From positions 682,001 through 746,000 of the forward strand of contig CAWEAD010000008.1 in NCBI GenBank assembly GCA_963807225.1: a DNA stretch of 64,000 nucleotides. The letters run 5' to 3'. This document shows, one piece after another, positions 52,600 to 61,449 of the stretch; position 1 is the first letter of the stretch, and every line of letters starts with the position of its first letter. The notes beneath the pieces are model-generated. The model was given only the letters and a program-made list of their open reading frames with translations, did not search any database and was not told the DNA's origin. The stretch comes from JAGVGT01 sp963807225. Its GTDB lineage: Bacteria; Desulfobacterota; Desulfobulbia; Desulfobulbales; JAGXFP01. The translations under genes were made by a program, and so were the position numbers.

Positions 52600-53193
52600 C
52601 TACTCGAGTTTTTCCTCGTAAGCCTTGATAATCACCACGTCCTTCACCGGCACATCGCGATACATGCCTTTACTGGTGGTGGGCGTCCTGACGATCTTGT
52701 CCACCACGTCCATGCCTTCAACTACCCTCCCGAAGACGGCGTAGCCGAAGGCCTGCGGACTGTTGCCCCGGTGGTCGAGAGAGGCGTTGTCGGCCACGTT
52801 GATGAAAAATTGACTGGTGCCGCTGTGGATGTCGCTGGTGCGAGCCATGGCCAGGGTGCCGCGCAGGTTCTTCAGGCCGTTGGTGGCCTCATTCGGTACC
52901 GGCTTGCGGGTGGCCCGACGGGGCTTCATTCCGGCTGCCATCCCGCCACCCTGGATCATGAAACCGGGGATCACCCGGTGGAAAATCAGCCCGTCATAGA
53001 AACCCTGCCGCACATAATCCCGAAAATTCTCGGCAGAAAAAGGGGCTTTTTCGTCGAACAGTTCCAGCTTGATTTTGCCCATACTGGTTTCCAAGACCAA
53101 CAGCGGGGTCGCCGAGTGATCTTCGGCCGCAGCCGTACCGACCGTGATCAGCGATGCTGACAACAGAATCAAGATAATGATTTTACGAAACAT
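52600..53193 (-). CDS. Periplasmic cyclophilin-type peptidyl-prolyl isomerase
   Basis: This 197-residue protein has a signal peptide (IIILILLSASLITVGTAAA) and a bacterial cyclophilin domain: FDEKAPFSAENFRDYVRQGF, LIFHRVIPGFMIQGGGM, GTLAMARTSDIHSGTSQFFI, YAVFGRVVEGMDVVDKI. The catalytic Arg is in the FHRVIPGFMIQGG segment. It speeds proline isomerisation in exported proteins. It stands alone, converging on the topoisomerase operon. About 265 bases without a gene precede it. Confidence 0.94.
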   Translation of the reverse strand: MFRKIIILILLSASLITVGTAAAEDHSATPLLVLETSMGKIKLELFDEKAPFSAENFRDYVRQGFYDGLIFHRVIPGFMIQGGGMAAGMKPRRATRKPVPNEATNGLKNLRGTLAMARTSDIHSGTSQFFINVADNASLDHRGNSPQAFGYAVFGRVVEGMDVVDKIVRTPTTSKGMYRDVPVKDVVIIKAYEEKLE

Positions 53194-53458
53194 TTAACCT
53201 CCTGAAGCTTTATAATCTAATTTATGGCGGACACTCACCGGTTGCTTTCACTGGCGAAGCATGTTAATGAGAGCAACTTTATTTTTCAATTACTATCTAT
53301 GGTTAAATTCGGTATACAATCAGGTAACATCAAGATCACCACTTAGTTAAGCGATTATCGTTGAACCAACGCCAATAAGTTAACTAGGACAAGGTGCCCG
53401 GCTTCGATTCTCTTCCGCCCCGGCGTACAGCCCCGGCGCGACGCCTTGCAGACCCCTC

Positions 53459-54577
53459 ATGAAACAAACCAGTGACACTATCATATCGGACCCTTATCGT
53501 TCCTCTTTCCCCGGCCTCTCCGATGAGGTGCGCCGACGGAACCGGGAAAACCGGCAAACGGCGGCGAAGGCGGTGATTTCTTTCGGCGACCGCGAAGTGG
53601 ACGGCTTGAACGTCCAGGCTTACCTGGCTCTGGGGCTGCTGCTGGTCCTGGCCCTGCTGGTTCTGCTGCGCTTCGATAACAACCTGACCAATCCGCCGAA
53701 TGTACCGTCCTACCCGGTCCCTCAACCGGTGATCAGGGTTGAATCCAGCGAAGAGCTGATTAACCTGCTCAAAGAGAACGGGCTCTGGGAGATCAACGGG
53801 AAAACCGCGGTGCCGCCGTTGATTCTCTCTACCTTTCCCGATAATATCGACGGACTGGACATCGACACCAAAAAAAAGGTCTTCCTCAATTCCCTGCTGC
53901 CCGCTGCCCTGGTGGCCCTGGCCGAAGTGAATCTGGAGAAGCAGACCCTGCATAAGATCCTGAGCAAATTACCCGGAGGGTATCAGAATCTGGAGTTGTC
54001 CAAAGATTTCGGCACCTGGGGCCGTGTGCTCAACATGGAAGAGATCGACTACCTCCTGTTCCTGACCAGCAAATATCGAACTACCCGGGCTCTGAAACTG
54101 GTGAACCGGGTAGATGGAGTTCCGCTCAGCCTGCTGCTGGGTCAGGCCGCGATTGAATCATCCTGGGGTTCTTCCCGCTTTGCCCGGGAGGGAAATAATC
54201 TCTTCGGGATCTGGACCTGGGGAGAAAAAGGTTTGATCCCCTACGACCGGGAGGACGGCATGACCCACAAGGTGGCGATGTACGACTCCATTCTAGACTC
54301 GGTCAGGGCCTACCTCACCATGCTCAACCGCTTGTCGCCTTACTCCCGTTTCCGCGAGATCCGCCGGCAATCAAATAATCCGCAGCTGCTGGCTGAAGGG
54401 TTGATCCTTTACTCGGAACGGGGTGATAGTTACGTTGGGGAATTGCAGAATTTTATTGAAAGCAACGACCTGCATCGCTACGACGATTGCTACCTGCTCA
54501 GCGAACCGGCGGCCGATCCCTTGCTCAAGCCGGAAGAGCTTGACCGGGTTGCCGCAGACCTGGCAAGGACTGAGTGA
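53459..54577 (+). CDS. Bax-like membrane-anchored glucosaminidase
   Basis: This 372-residue protein has a cytoplasmic N-terminus of about 50 residues, a single membrane helix (YLALGLLLVLALLVLL), and a periplasmic domain ending in a glucosaminidase/Bax-type fold. The active-site Glu is in GQAAIESSWGSSRFAREGNN, followed by LFGIWTW and YDSILDSVRAYLTMLNR. It should cleave the glycan strand of peptidoglycan. Its stop overlaps the start of the deacetylase gene, so the two are coupled. Only a weak ribosome site precedes ATG 53459. Confidence 0.82.
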   Translation: MKQTSDTIISDPYRSSFPGLSDEVRRRNRENRQTAAKAVISFGDREVDGLNVQAYLALGLLLVLALLVLLRFDNNLTNPPNVPSYPVPQPVIRVESSEELINLLKENGLWEINGKTAVPPLILSTFPDNIDGLDIDTKKKVFLNSLLPAALVALAEVNLEKQTLHKILSKLPGGYQNLELSKDFGTWGRVLNMEEIDYLLFLTSKYRTTRALKLVNRVDGVPLSLLLGQAAIESSWGSSRFAREGNNLFGIWTWGEKGLIPYDREDGMTHKVAMYDSILDSVRAYLTMLNRLSPYSRFREIRRQSNNPQLLAEGLILYSERGDSYVGELQNFIESNDLHRYDDCYLLSEPAADPLLKPEELDRVAADLARTE

Positions 54578-55665
54578 AGAGGCCGATGGCGCAGCAACGT
54601 TTACTACTGCTCCTTATTCCCTTTTTCCTGATTTTCTCCGGTTCCATGGTCCTGGCCTCGGAGCCCGAGCGGACCGATGCCTCCGCCACGGTCTTGATCT
54701 ATCACCATTTCGGCGACGACCGCTATCCCACAACCGATGTTCCGCTGGATAATTTTCGCCGGCAGATGGCCTATCTGCGGGACCACAATTATCGGGTCAT
54801 CCCGCTGGCGCAACTGATCGGAGCATTGGCCGAAGGCCGGCAACTTCCGGACCATTCTGTGGTGATCACCATCGACGACGGTTACCGGTCGATCTATGAT
54901 CGGGCCTGGCCGATTCTGAAATCCTTCGGCTTTCCCTTCACGGTTTTTCTTTATATCGAGGGGCTGGAAAAGGGCTACAGCAATTACCTGACCTGGGACC
55001 AGGTCAAGGAAATGCAGGCTGCCGGCGTAGATTTCCAGAACCACAGCTATTTCCATGCCCATCTGGCCAATCCCCCGCCCGGTCTCGACGACCGGGAGTA
55101 TCGGCAATGGCTAAGGGCGGATCTGATTCGGAGCGGCGGGATTCTGCGGGAGCGTTTGGGAGTAAGCCCCACCTCTTTTGCCGTCCCCTATGGGGAATAC
55201 AGCCGGGAACTGCTGGATGAGGCGAAAAAGCTGGGCTACCAAGCCATCCTCAGCCAGGATCCCGGCTCGGTCGGCCCGGAAACCTCGCCATTTCTGATTC
55301 CCCGGGAACCGATCCTGGGACATGATTGGTCGACCCTCGAGCATTTCGAGGAGGTCCTGAAACGGGTCGACCTGCCGATCACCGATTTGTACCCGCCCCT
55401 GGGCCGGATCGAAGGAAATCCGGCGCGTTTCTCGGCCCGGATCGAGCATCCGGAACGATACCGCCCCGGTTCCCTCGGCATCTACGTCAGTCAGTTCGGC
55501 TGGCTGCCGACGCATCTGGATGGAAAGATGGTCCGGGTCGAAAATCCAGGCCTCCTCACCCGGCGGCTCAATCGGGTGATCGTCAGCGGCAGGGAGAAAG
55601 TAAGCGGTCGAACCGCCCTGCGTACCTGGCTGCTGGTGGGCCCGGAAGAAGTCAAGGAAGAGTAG
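54574..55665 (+). CDS. Secreted polysaccharide deacetylase family protein
   Basis: This 363-residue protein has a signal peptide (LLLLLIPFFLIFSGSMVLA) and a NodB-type deacetylase domain: TVLIYHHFGDDRYP, the catalytic pair in VVITIDDGYRSIYDRA, the metal-binding His in FQNHSYFHAHL, and SFAVPYGEYSRELLDEA. A C-terminal extension of about 110 residues is not recognised. It would remove acetyl groups from a glycan in the envelope. GTG 54574 is the likely start, overlapping the previous stop by four bases with AAGGA in front; ATG 54586 is an alternative. Confidence 0.86.
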   Translation: MKRPMAQQRLLLLLIPFFLIFSGSMVLASEPERTDASATVLIYHHFGDDRYPTTDVPLDNFRRQMAYLRDHNYRVIPLAQLIGALAEGRQLPDHSVVITIDDGYRSIYDRAWPILKSFGFPFTVFLYIEGLEKGYSNYLTWDQVKEMQAAGVDFQNHSYFHAHLANPPPGLDDREYRQWLRADLIRSGGILRERLGVSPTSFAVPYGEYSRELLDEAKKLGYQAILSQDPGSVGPETSPFLIPREPILGHDWSTLEHFEEVLKRVDLPITDLYPPLGRIEGNPARFSARIEHPERYRPGSLGIYVSQFGWLPTHLDGKMVRVENPGLLTRRLNRVIVSGREKVSGRTALRTWLLVGPEEVKEE

Positions 55666-55786
55666 TTCCACCTTGCGGGGAAACGGGCCTTTGTGCACCG
55701 TCGGGTTTCGCGGAGTTTATCCACGACAGTGGGCTGACCCGACCTATACGATTTGAGGCTTCCAGGCTTCGAGTTGGCGCTTCCGG

Positions 55787-57304
55787 TTATCCCTGTGTCC
55801 CCCGGCCGGCGCTGCCGCCCCGGCGCGGGTCGCCTCCTGCCTCATCCCGATAGATGGTGTGGACCCCGCCGAAGTAGACATCCTGCGCGGGCCACTCGTT
55901 GAGCTGCCAGTTTTCCCGTAATTTCCCCAGGCTCTTATCCGGATAACCCGGTTCCACCTGCAGTATTTCACCGTCCCAGTGCAGACGGGGTCGGCGGACC
56001 GCCTCCGCTACCGGCAGCGCGAAATCCACAATGTTGACGATCACCTGGGGGATGGCGGTCCTGATCCGCTTGCTGCCGCCGCTGCCGGTGACCATTTCCA
56101 CCCCGTCGCGACCCATCAGCAGGGTAGGGGACATCATCGAGGCCACCCTGATTCCCGGTGGCGAGGCGTGAAAGCCTTCGGGATGCAGGTCGTCCTCGCC
56201 CATCATGTTGTTGAGCATGACCCCGGTGCCCGGGACGATGAAGCCCGAGCCCTCGCCGTTGGAGGTGGTCATGGCGGCGTAATTGCCCAGCCCGTCGGCG
56301 ACGCTGATGTGGGTGGTACCCCGGTTGAAGGAGCGGCGCAGGACCCGGCCGGTGTCCGCCGGCCAGCCGGGTTCCTGGTTTCCGGTCCTGCCGGTCAGTT
56401 CAGCCCGCTTCCGTTCGATTGCCATCATGGCCGCCGCCAAACCCGACAGATGGCGCGGATCGCCCCACTCGACTTGAGCCAGCGGCAGGAACTCCAGGAG
56501 CTGCATGGTGGCGCCGATCAGGGTGCCGCCGAAGGAGGGCGGCGGATTGGTCAGCAACCTGAAGCCCCGGTAATTAAAGGTCAACGGTTGCCGCTCCCGG
56601 ACTCGATAGGCGGCCAGATCCGCCGTGGTCAGGAGGCCGCCGCCGTTCTCCATTTCGTCGGCCAGCAGTCTGGCGAGATCGCCGCGATAGAAGGATTTCC
56701 CCCGGTCGCCGGGCAGGCTCTCCAGAAAATCGGCCAGATCCGGGTTGCGGAACAGACTACCGGTCTCGAGATAATGGCCGCCGGGTGCGAACAGTTCGCG
56801 CCCGGCCCCGGTCATGGTCATGATCGGTTGCAGGAGCTTGAGGAAATGGGCCTGACTCGTATTTACCACCACCCCCGACCGGGACGCCTCGATGGCGGGG
56901 GCCAGCACCTCGGCCAGAGGCAGTAGGCCGAGCCGTTCATGTACCCGCAGAAAACCCTTGAGATTCCCCGGTACCGCCACCGAACCCAGACCGATATTGA
57001 AATTCTGCACCGAAGAGGCAAAGTTGACCTCCACCGTGAAAAAGTGCGGTTCCAGGCGGCTGTTTACGCGCCGCAAACCCGGGGTGTCTGGAAAAAAATC
57101 GAAGAGAATTTCCCGACCGGCAGCGGTGCGGCCCAGGAGAAAGCCGCCTCCGCCCAGGCTGGTCAGGGCCGGTTCGGCGACGGTGGCGGTGAAACCGGCG
57201 GCCACGATCCCGTCGAAAGCGTTGCCGCCCTCGGCCATCACCCGCAGGGCGGCTTGAGTGGTCAGCGGATGACCGGCGGCCACCGCGGTGCGCCCGCTGG
57301 TCAT
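55787..57304 (-). CDS. Gamma-glutamyltransferase family protein, no signal peptide
   Basis: This 505-residue Ntn-hydrolase has the autoprocessing/catalytic Thr330 in RGTTHISVAD, the GGGGFLLGR loop near the start, and MLNNMMGEDD and GSGGSKRIRTAI near the end, as in gamma-glutamyltransferases. Unlike typical secreted family members it begins directly with the enzyme fold (MTSGRTAVAAGHPLTTQA), so it looks cytoplasmic. Its ATG overlaps the stop of the YbdK-type ligase by four bases. The pair could make and break gamma-glutamyl or similar amide bonds, but the real substrate is unknown. It is the last gene of a five-gene operon. Confidence 0.88.
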   Translation of the reverse strand: MTSGRTAVAAGHPLTTQAALRVMAEGGNAFDGIVAAGFTATVAEPALTSLGGGGFLLGRTAAGREILFDFFPDTPGLRRVNSRLEPHFFTVEVNFASSVQNFNIGLGSVAVPGNLKGFLRVHERLGLLPLAEVLAPAIEASRSGVVVNTSQAHFLKLLQPIMTMTGAGRELFAPGGHYLETGSLFRNPDLADFLESLPGDRGKSFYRGDLARLLADEMENGGGLLTTADLAAYRVRERQPLTFNYRGFRLLTNPPPSFGGTLIGATMQLLEFLPLAQVEWGDPRHLSGLAAAMMAIERKRAELTGRTGNQEPGWPADTGRVLRRSFNRGTTHISVADGLGNYAAMTTSNGEGSGFIVPGTGVMLNNMMGEDDLHPEGFHASPPGIRVASMMSPTLLMGRDGVEMVTGSGGSKRIRTAIPQVIVNIVDFALPVAEAVRRPRLHWDGEILQVEPGYPDKSLGKLRENWQLNEWPAQDVYFGGVHTIYRDEAGGDPRRGGSAGRGTQG

Positions 57305-58413
57305 CCCAGGAAATCCCGGCGCAGGAGTTGAATGATTTCCGGGAACTCAAGTCCATCGCGGTGCAGGGACCTGATCCGGGCTCCGGTGGTTCCGGTTTCC
57401 AGAATCCTTTCGAGCACGGTGTAATGCATATGGACGTCAAGCCGGCGGGCCGCCGGGGCGGTCATCTCCAGCAGCTGACGGCAGGCCGCACCGATCGTGC
57501 CGGGTGGTCCCTGGTTTGCGGGTTCGATATAGATACCGGCCAGACCATGCCGGGCCGCCTCCCATTTGTTGCTGATAATAACCTCCTGGGGATGATAGGG
57601 ACCGGGCCGGTCCCGTTCGGCCAGGGTTACGACCAGGGCCTGGATCAGGGCGGTCAGGGCCAGAATCTCGTCGAAACGCCCGGGCAGATCGCAGATACGC
57701 ACTTCCAGGGTACCGAAATCCGGATGCGGCCGCACATCCCACCAGATTTCCCGGATATCCCGGATGGCGCCGGCCCGACAGAGCAGGGCCAGGACCCGGC
57801 CCAGCTCCTGCCAGTCCTGGAAGGAACGAGGCATCCCGGCCCGGGCCAGGGCGTCCATCAACTTGGAGCGGTAGGAATAGAAGCCGGTGTCCTCGCCCTC
57901 ATAGAATGGGGAGGAGGTAGTCAGGGCCAGACACAGGGGCAGGTATTGGCGGATCTGGTTGAAAACCCGGATCGTAGTGTCGGTATCGGGTAGACCGACA
58001 TGGATATGCAGCCCCTGGCTGATCAATCTCCGGCCGACCAGCTGCAGCTCCTCCAGCAGTTCGGCATAACGGCGGCCGGGAGAGAGAACCTGGCGGCGAT
58101 ATCGGGCGAAGGGATGGAGGCTGGCGGCGAACAGCAGGCAATCCGCTTGCCCGGCCCGCTCCTCCAGGAACCGGTAGGATTGGCGCAAGTCCCGTTCCAC
58201 TTCCCGCAGATCGCCACAAACGCCGGTGGCCAGTTCCACCATGGAGCGGATGAACTCGGGCTTGATCCGATTTTTCAGATTCTCGGGCAGCTCGCGTAAA
58301 ATTTCCTGGGCCGCCGGAGTCAGGTCCAGGGAATCCCGGTCCAGCAGCTGGATTTCCAGCTCAACTCCCAGGGTATAGGGTCTACTGGGCTGGAAATCCC
58401 AGAAATCACTCAT
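57301..58413 (-). CDS. YbdK-type carboxylate-amine ligase (GCS2 family)
   Basis: This 370-residue enzyme of the glutamate-cysteine ligase type 2 family has the metal and substrate motifs LGVELEIQLLDRD, QGLHIHVGLPD, SPFYEGEDTGFYSYRSKLMD, FGTLEVRICDLPG and SNKWEAARHGL. It joins a carboxylate to an amine with ATP. True glutathione synthesis is possible, but YbdK proteins often have weak glutamate-cysteine ligase activity. It lies 24 bases after the M20 gene and overlaps the gamma-glutamyltransferase gene. Confidence 0.9.
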   Translation of the reverse strand: MSDFWDFQPSRPYTLGVELEIQLLDRDSLDLTPAAQEILRELPENLKNRIKPEFIRSMVELATGVCGDLREVERDLRQSYRFLEERAGQADCLLFAASLHPFARYRRQVLSPGRRYAELLEELQLVGRRLISQGLHIHVGLPDTDTTIRVFNQIRQYLPLCLALTTSSPFYEGEDTGFYSYRSKLMDALARAGMPRSFQDWQELGRVLALLCRAGAIRDIREIWWDVRPHPDFGTLEVRICDLPGRFDEILALTALIQALVVTLAERDRPGPYHPQEVIISNKWEAARHGLAGIYIEPANQGPPGTIGAACRQLLEMTAPAARRLDVHMHYTVLERILETGTTGARIRSLHRDGLEFPEIIQLLRRDFLG

Positions 58414-58437
58414 GCTGCTGCCTCTGGTCGCGTTTGC

Positions 58438-59634
58438 TCAACCGCTGTCATGGCCATTTTCCAGCCGGTGCAAGGCGGCCCTGGCGACTCGGGTCAGAAA
58501 TTCGGCGCCCACCGGCAGCACTCCCTCGTCGAAATCGAATCTGGAACTGTGGGCGGCGGCCTCGGGCAGATCCCGGCGCTGCCCGCCGAAACGGACGAAG
58601 CAGCCCGGCACCCGGTTCAGAAAAAAGGAAAAGTCCTCGCCGCCCATACTGGGAAATTCCAACCCCGGCACCTGATCCGCACCCACGGTGGCTTGGGCCG
58701 CCTGGCGGGCCAGATCGGTGGCGGCCGGCTCATTGTCGATCGGCGGATAACCTTCGCTGAAGGTGATGTCGATCTCGGCCCGGTAAAGCCGGCCGGTCTG
58801 CCGGACCATGCGTTCCAGGCCTTCGAAGAGCTGGGCCCTGACCCGCGGGTCGGTGGTGCGGATGGTGCCGGTCAGGGTAACCCGGTCGGCGATGACGTTG
58901 GCGGCGGTACCGCCCTGGATCTGACCGATGCTGAGCACCGCTGGGCGGACCGGGTCGATCTCGCGGGAGATCAGGGTCTGCACGGCATTGACCAGTTGCG
59001 CGGCGACGACGATGGCATCCACCGTCTCGTGGGGCTTGGCCGCATGCCCGCCCCGGCCCAGCACCTCGATCCGGAAGCTGTCGGTGGAGGCGCAGATCAC
59101 TCCGGCCTGCACGGCGATCTGGCCGACCGGGAAGTGGCGGTCGATATGGCCGCCGAAGATCAGCTCGACCCCGTCCAGGCAGCCTTCGGCGATCATGGTT
59201 CGGGCGCCGCCGCCGCCTTCCTCGGCCGGCTGGAAGAGCAGAACCACCCGGCCGGGCAGTTCCCGTTCCTGCTTTTTCAGCAACGCCGCCGCTCCCAGCA
59301 GCATGGCCATGTGGCCGTCATGGCCGCAGGCGTGCATGATGCCGGGATGGTGCGAGGCAAAGGGCAGGCCGGTTTCTTCCTGCAGTGGCAGAGCGTCCAT
59401 GTCGGCCCGCAGGGCGACGCCGGGCCGGTCGCGTTCGGAGATATCGTTCAGGGTGGCGACTATGCCGGTCCCCGCGACACCGGAACGGTAGTGGACGCCG
59501 AGTTCGGTGAGCTGGTGGCAGATATAGGCGGCGGTCTTGACTTCTCGATTGGCCAGTTCCGGGTACTGGTGCAGATGCCGGCGGATTTCAGTCAGCCACT
59601 CTCGCTGTCGGCGGTCGGGACGAAATTGCGGCAT
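58438..59634 (-). CDS. M20 family amidohydrolase
   Basis: This 398-residue metal-dependent hydrolase carries the metal-binding motifs RADMDALPLQEETG, MHACGHDGHMAML, PAEEGGGGAR, and GEDFSFFLNRVPGCFV near the end. It belongs to the IAA-amino-acid/hippurate hydrolase group, which cleaves N-acyl amino acids or amides in the cytoplasm. ATG 59634 has AAGGGG upstream; the frame is open 372 bases further, but that part is non-coding shadow of the molybdopterin-binding gene. It lies 26 bases after that gene. Confidence 0.92.
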   Translation of the reverse strand: MPQFRPDRRQREWLTEIRRHLHQYPELANREVKTAAYICHQLTELGVHYRSGVAGTGIVATLNDISERDRPGVALRADMDALPLQEETGLPFASHHPGIMHACGHDGHMAMLLGAAALLKKQERELPGRVVLLFQPAEEGGGGARTMIAEGCLDGVELIFGGHIDRHFPVGQIAVQAGVICASTDSFRIEVLGRGGHAAKPHETVDAIVVAAQLVNAVQTLISREIDPVRPAVLSIGQIQGGTAANVIADRVTLTGTIRTTDPRVRAQLFEGLERMVRQTGRLYRAEIDITFSEGYPPIDNEPAATDLARQAAQATVGADQVPGLEFPSMGGEDFSFFLNRVPGCFVRFGGQRRDLPEAAAHSSRFDFDEGVLPVGAEFLTRVARAALHRLENGHDSG

Positions 59635-59660
59635 GGCTTTTCCCCTTGGCCGATTATTTC

Positions 59661-60689
59661 TCAGCGGCCGAAATCGCAGATCGGATAGCGGCAGGTTTGA
59701 CACTGGCGGCAGAGGCCGCCGTGCCCCAGGCGGGCCAGGTCCTCCCGACCGATCTTCTCGCCCAGCAGAATCCGGGGCAGGACCAGGTCGAGCACGGTGA
59801 TCCGGCTGAACATGCCGCAGGCCGGCAGTCCCAGGACCGGGACCGGGCCGATATAGCCGACCATGAACATGGCCCCGGGCAACACCGGGGTACCGTAGGT
59901 CATCTCGGTGGCGCCGGCGGCACCGATCCCCAAACGGGTGACATCGTCGGGGTCGACCGACATGCCGCCGCTGGTAATGATCAGTTCCGCGCCGGCCGCC
60001 AGACACCCCTTGATTTCGGCGGCGATGGCGGCGACGTCGTCGGGAGCAAAGGCGACCTTGATCACTTCCGAGCCCAGAGCGGCCAGCTTGTCGCGCAGCA
60101 CCGGGGCGAAGGCGTCCTTGATCCGGCCGTGGAAAACCTCGCTGCCGGTGATCACCAGGCCGGCCTTGACCCCGGGCAGGGGCAGGACCGAGACAACCCC
60201 GTCGGCCGAGGTAGCGATGGCGGCTGCTTCGGTCACCAGGCTGCGGCTGCCGACCAGAGGGATCAGCCGGGTGCCGGCCACCTGCTGGCCCGCGGTCACC
60301 GGGGTTCGATCATGCAGGGTGGCGCACATCACCTCGCCCAGGAGATTGAAACGGTAGAGGGATTCGGTGTTCACCCGCAACAGACCCGCGACCTCGGCCA
60401 CCAGATTGAGCTTGCCCTCCACCGGACTGCCGCTGACCGCCACCCCCGGACCGGCCAGAGCCCGGGCCAGCAGTTCGGCCGCCTCGTTCTCATGGATTTC
60501 TTCGGTTCCCAACTCCAGGACGTAGATGTGGTTCTTGCCCAGATCCTTCAGGGCGGCCACATCCTCGGAGCGGATGATATGGCCTTTTTTGAAGGCCGCC
60601 CCTTTGAATTCACCGCGGACAATGCGGGTAACATCATGGGGCAGGACCATGCCCACCGCTTCCGCCACCGGGATCGTTCGACTGGCCAC
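59661..60689 (-). CDS. Molybdopterin-binding protein with C-terminal Cys cluster
   Basis: This 342-residue protein has a MoeA/MogA-like molybdopterin-binding domain at about 165-300 (GLVITGSEVFHGRIKDAFAP, LIITSGGMSVDPDDVTRLGI, PGAMFMVGYIGPVPVLGLPA). The N-terminal half (VGMVLPHDVTRIVRG, FKKGHIIRSEDVAAL) resembles family members in Desulfobacterota and archaea. The tail has a four-cysteine cluster CRQCQTCRYPIC, likely to bind metal. It is not a full MoeA, and may sense or carry molybdopterin or tungstopterin. It lies ten bases after the FmdE gene. Confidence 0.82.
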   Translation of the reverse strand: MASRTIPVAEAVGMVLPHDVTRIVRGEFKGAAFKKGHIIRSEDVAALKDLGKNHIYVLELGTEEIHENEAAELLARALAGPGVAVSGSPVEGKLNLVAEVAGLLRVNTESLYRFNLLGEVMCATLHDRTPVTAGQQVAGTRLIPLVGSRSLVTEAAAIATSADGVVSVLPLPGVKAGLVITGSEVFHGRIKDAFAPVLRDKLAALGSEVIKVAFAPDDVAAIAAEIKGCLAAGAELIITSGGMSVDPDDVTRLGIGAAGATEMTYGTPVLPGAMFMVGYIGPVPVLGLPACGMFSRITVLDLVLPRILLGEKIGREDLARLGHGGLCRQCQTCRYPICDFGR

Positions 60690-60699
60690 CAGTTCCTCC

Positions 60700-61284
60700 T
60701 CAGCTATTAACTTCGTAGTAACGGCCCAGGGCGCAGGGCCGGCAGAGCAGGCGGCCGTCGCGGGCCTCCTCCCGGCCGTCCTGAACCCAGTCGCCGCAAA
60801 GGGCGCATTGAACCCGCCGGAGGGGGCGGCCGGGCAGATCTTCCGGCGGCACCGTCACCTTGACCGACTGGACAGTGAAGAGTTGATCGTCGGGCAGGAT
60901 CCGGTAGGCCTCGAGTTGGCGGCGGTACTTATCTTTGATCTCCGGGCAGTAGCGGTCCGCCAGTTCCCGGGCTTCTTCCCGGGCGGTGATCCGCACCGCC
61001 CGGCCGTCTTCCAGGTTGACGAAGGTGGCGGCCATGATCCCGTAATCAAGCCATTTCAGGGAACGCTTGCCCAGAGAGCAGCCGGTTACGGTCTGGATGG
61101 CATCGGTGGCGCAACGGTCGATTTCCACCAGGACGTAGAATTTCTTGCGGTCCTGCCCGCGGGGCTGGTCAATGCCGATGTGAACCAATCCCAGCATGGC
61201 CATCCGCACCCCGATCACTTGCCCGGCACAGAGATGACCGTGGATAGCGGTCGATTTTTCCAGTAGTTCTTCAAAAGATTCCAT
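60700..61284 (-). CDS. FmdE family protein
   Basis: This 194-residue protein has the FmdE domain at 1-150 (IHGHLCAGQVIGVRMAMLGL, DRCATDAIQTVTGCSLGKRS) with conserved His and Cys that bind a metal, and a C-terminal zinc ribbon (CALCGDWV, CRPCALG). FmdE was named from the formylmethanofuran dehydrogenase operon, but in bacteria it is common without that enzyme and is linked to molybdenum/tungsten enzymes. ATG 61284 has GGAG in front. It heads the five-gene leftward operon. Confidence 0.88.
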   Translation of the reverse strand: MESFEELLEKSTAIHGHLCAGQVIGVRMAMLGLVHIGIDQPRGQDRKKFYVLVEIDRCATDAIQTVTGCSLGKRSLKWLDYGIMAATFVNLEDGRAVRITAREEARELADRYCPEIKDKYRRQLEAYRILPDDQLFTVQSVKVTVPPEDLPGRPLRRVQCALCGDWVQDGREEARDGRLLCRPCALGRYYEVNS

Positions 61285-61424
61285 CAACTTTTCTCCGGTA
61301 CCGGTTTATGTCATTCTAATCTTCCCGCCGTGCTAGTCAAGAGCGGCAGTCAATTGCCGAAGACCTCAGAGCCAAAAAAATAATTGTAATGTTGTCAGGA
61401 AAAATACATGATGTAAAAATCTAC

Positions 61425-61430
61425 TATAAT
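61425..61430 (+). promoter_or_regulatory. Candidate -10 of the response-regulator gene
   Basis: TATAAT lies 20 bases before the ATG of the receiver gene. No convincing -35 is present at 17 bases, so this is tentative. Confidence 0.3.
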
Positions 61431-61449
61431 CCGATTTGAAAGGTACGGT

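Noticed and set aside
58450..59688. 412-codon rightward ORF across the M20 gene
   Set aside because: It is antisense to an enzyme with intact metal-binding motifs; long antisense frames are common in GC-rich DNA.
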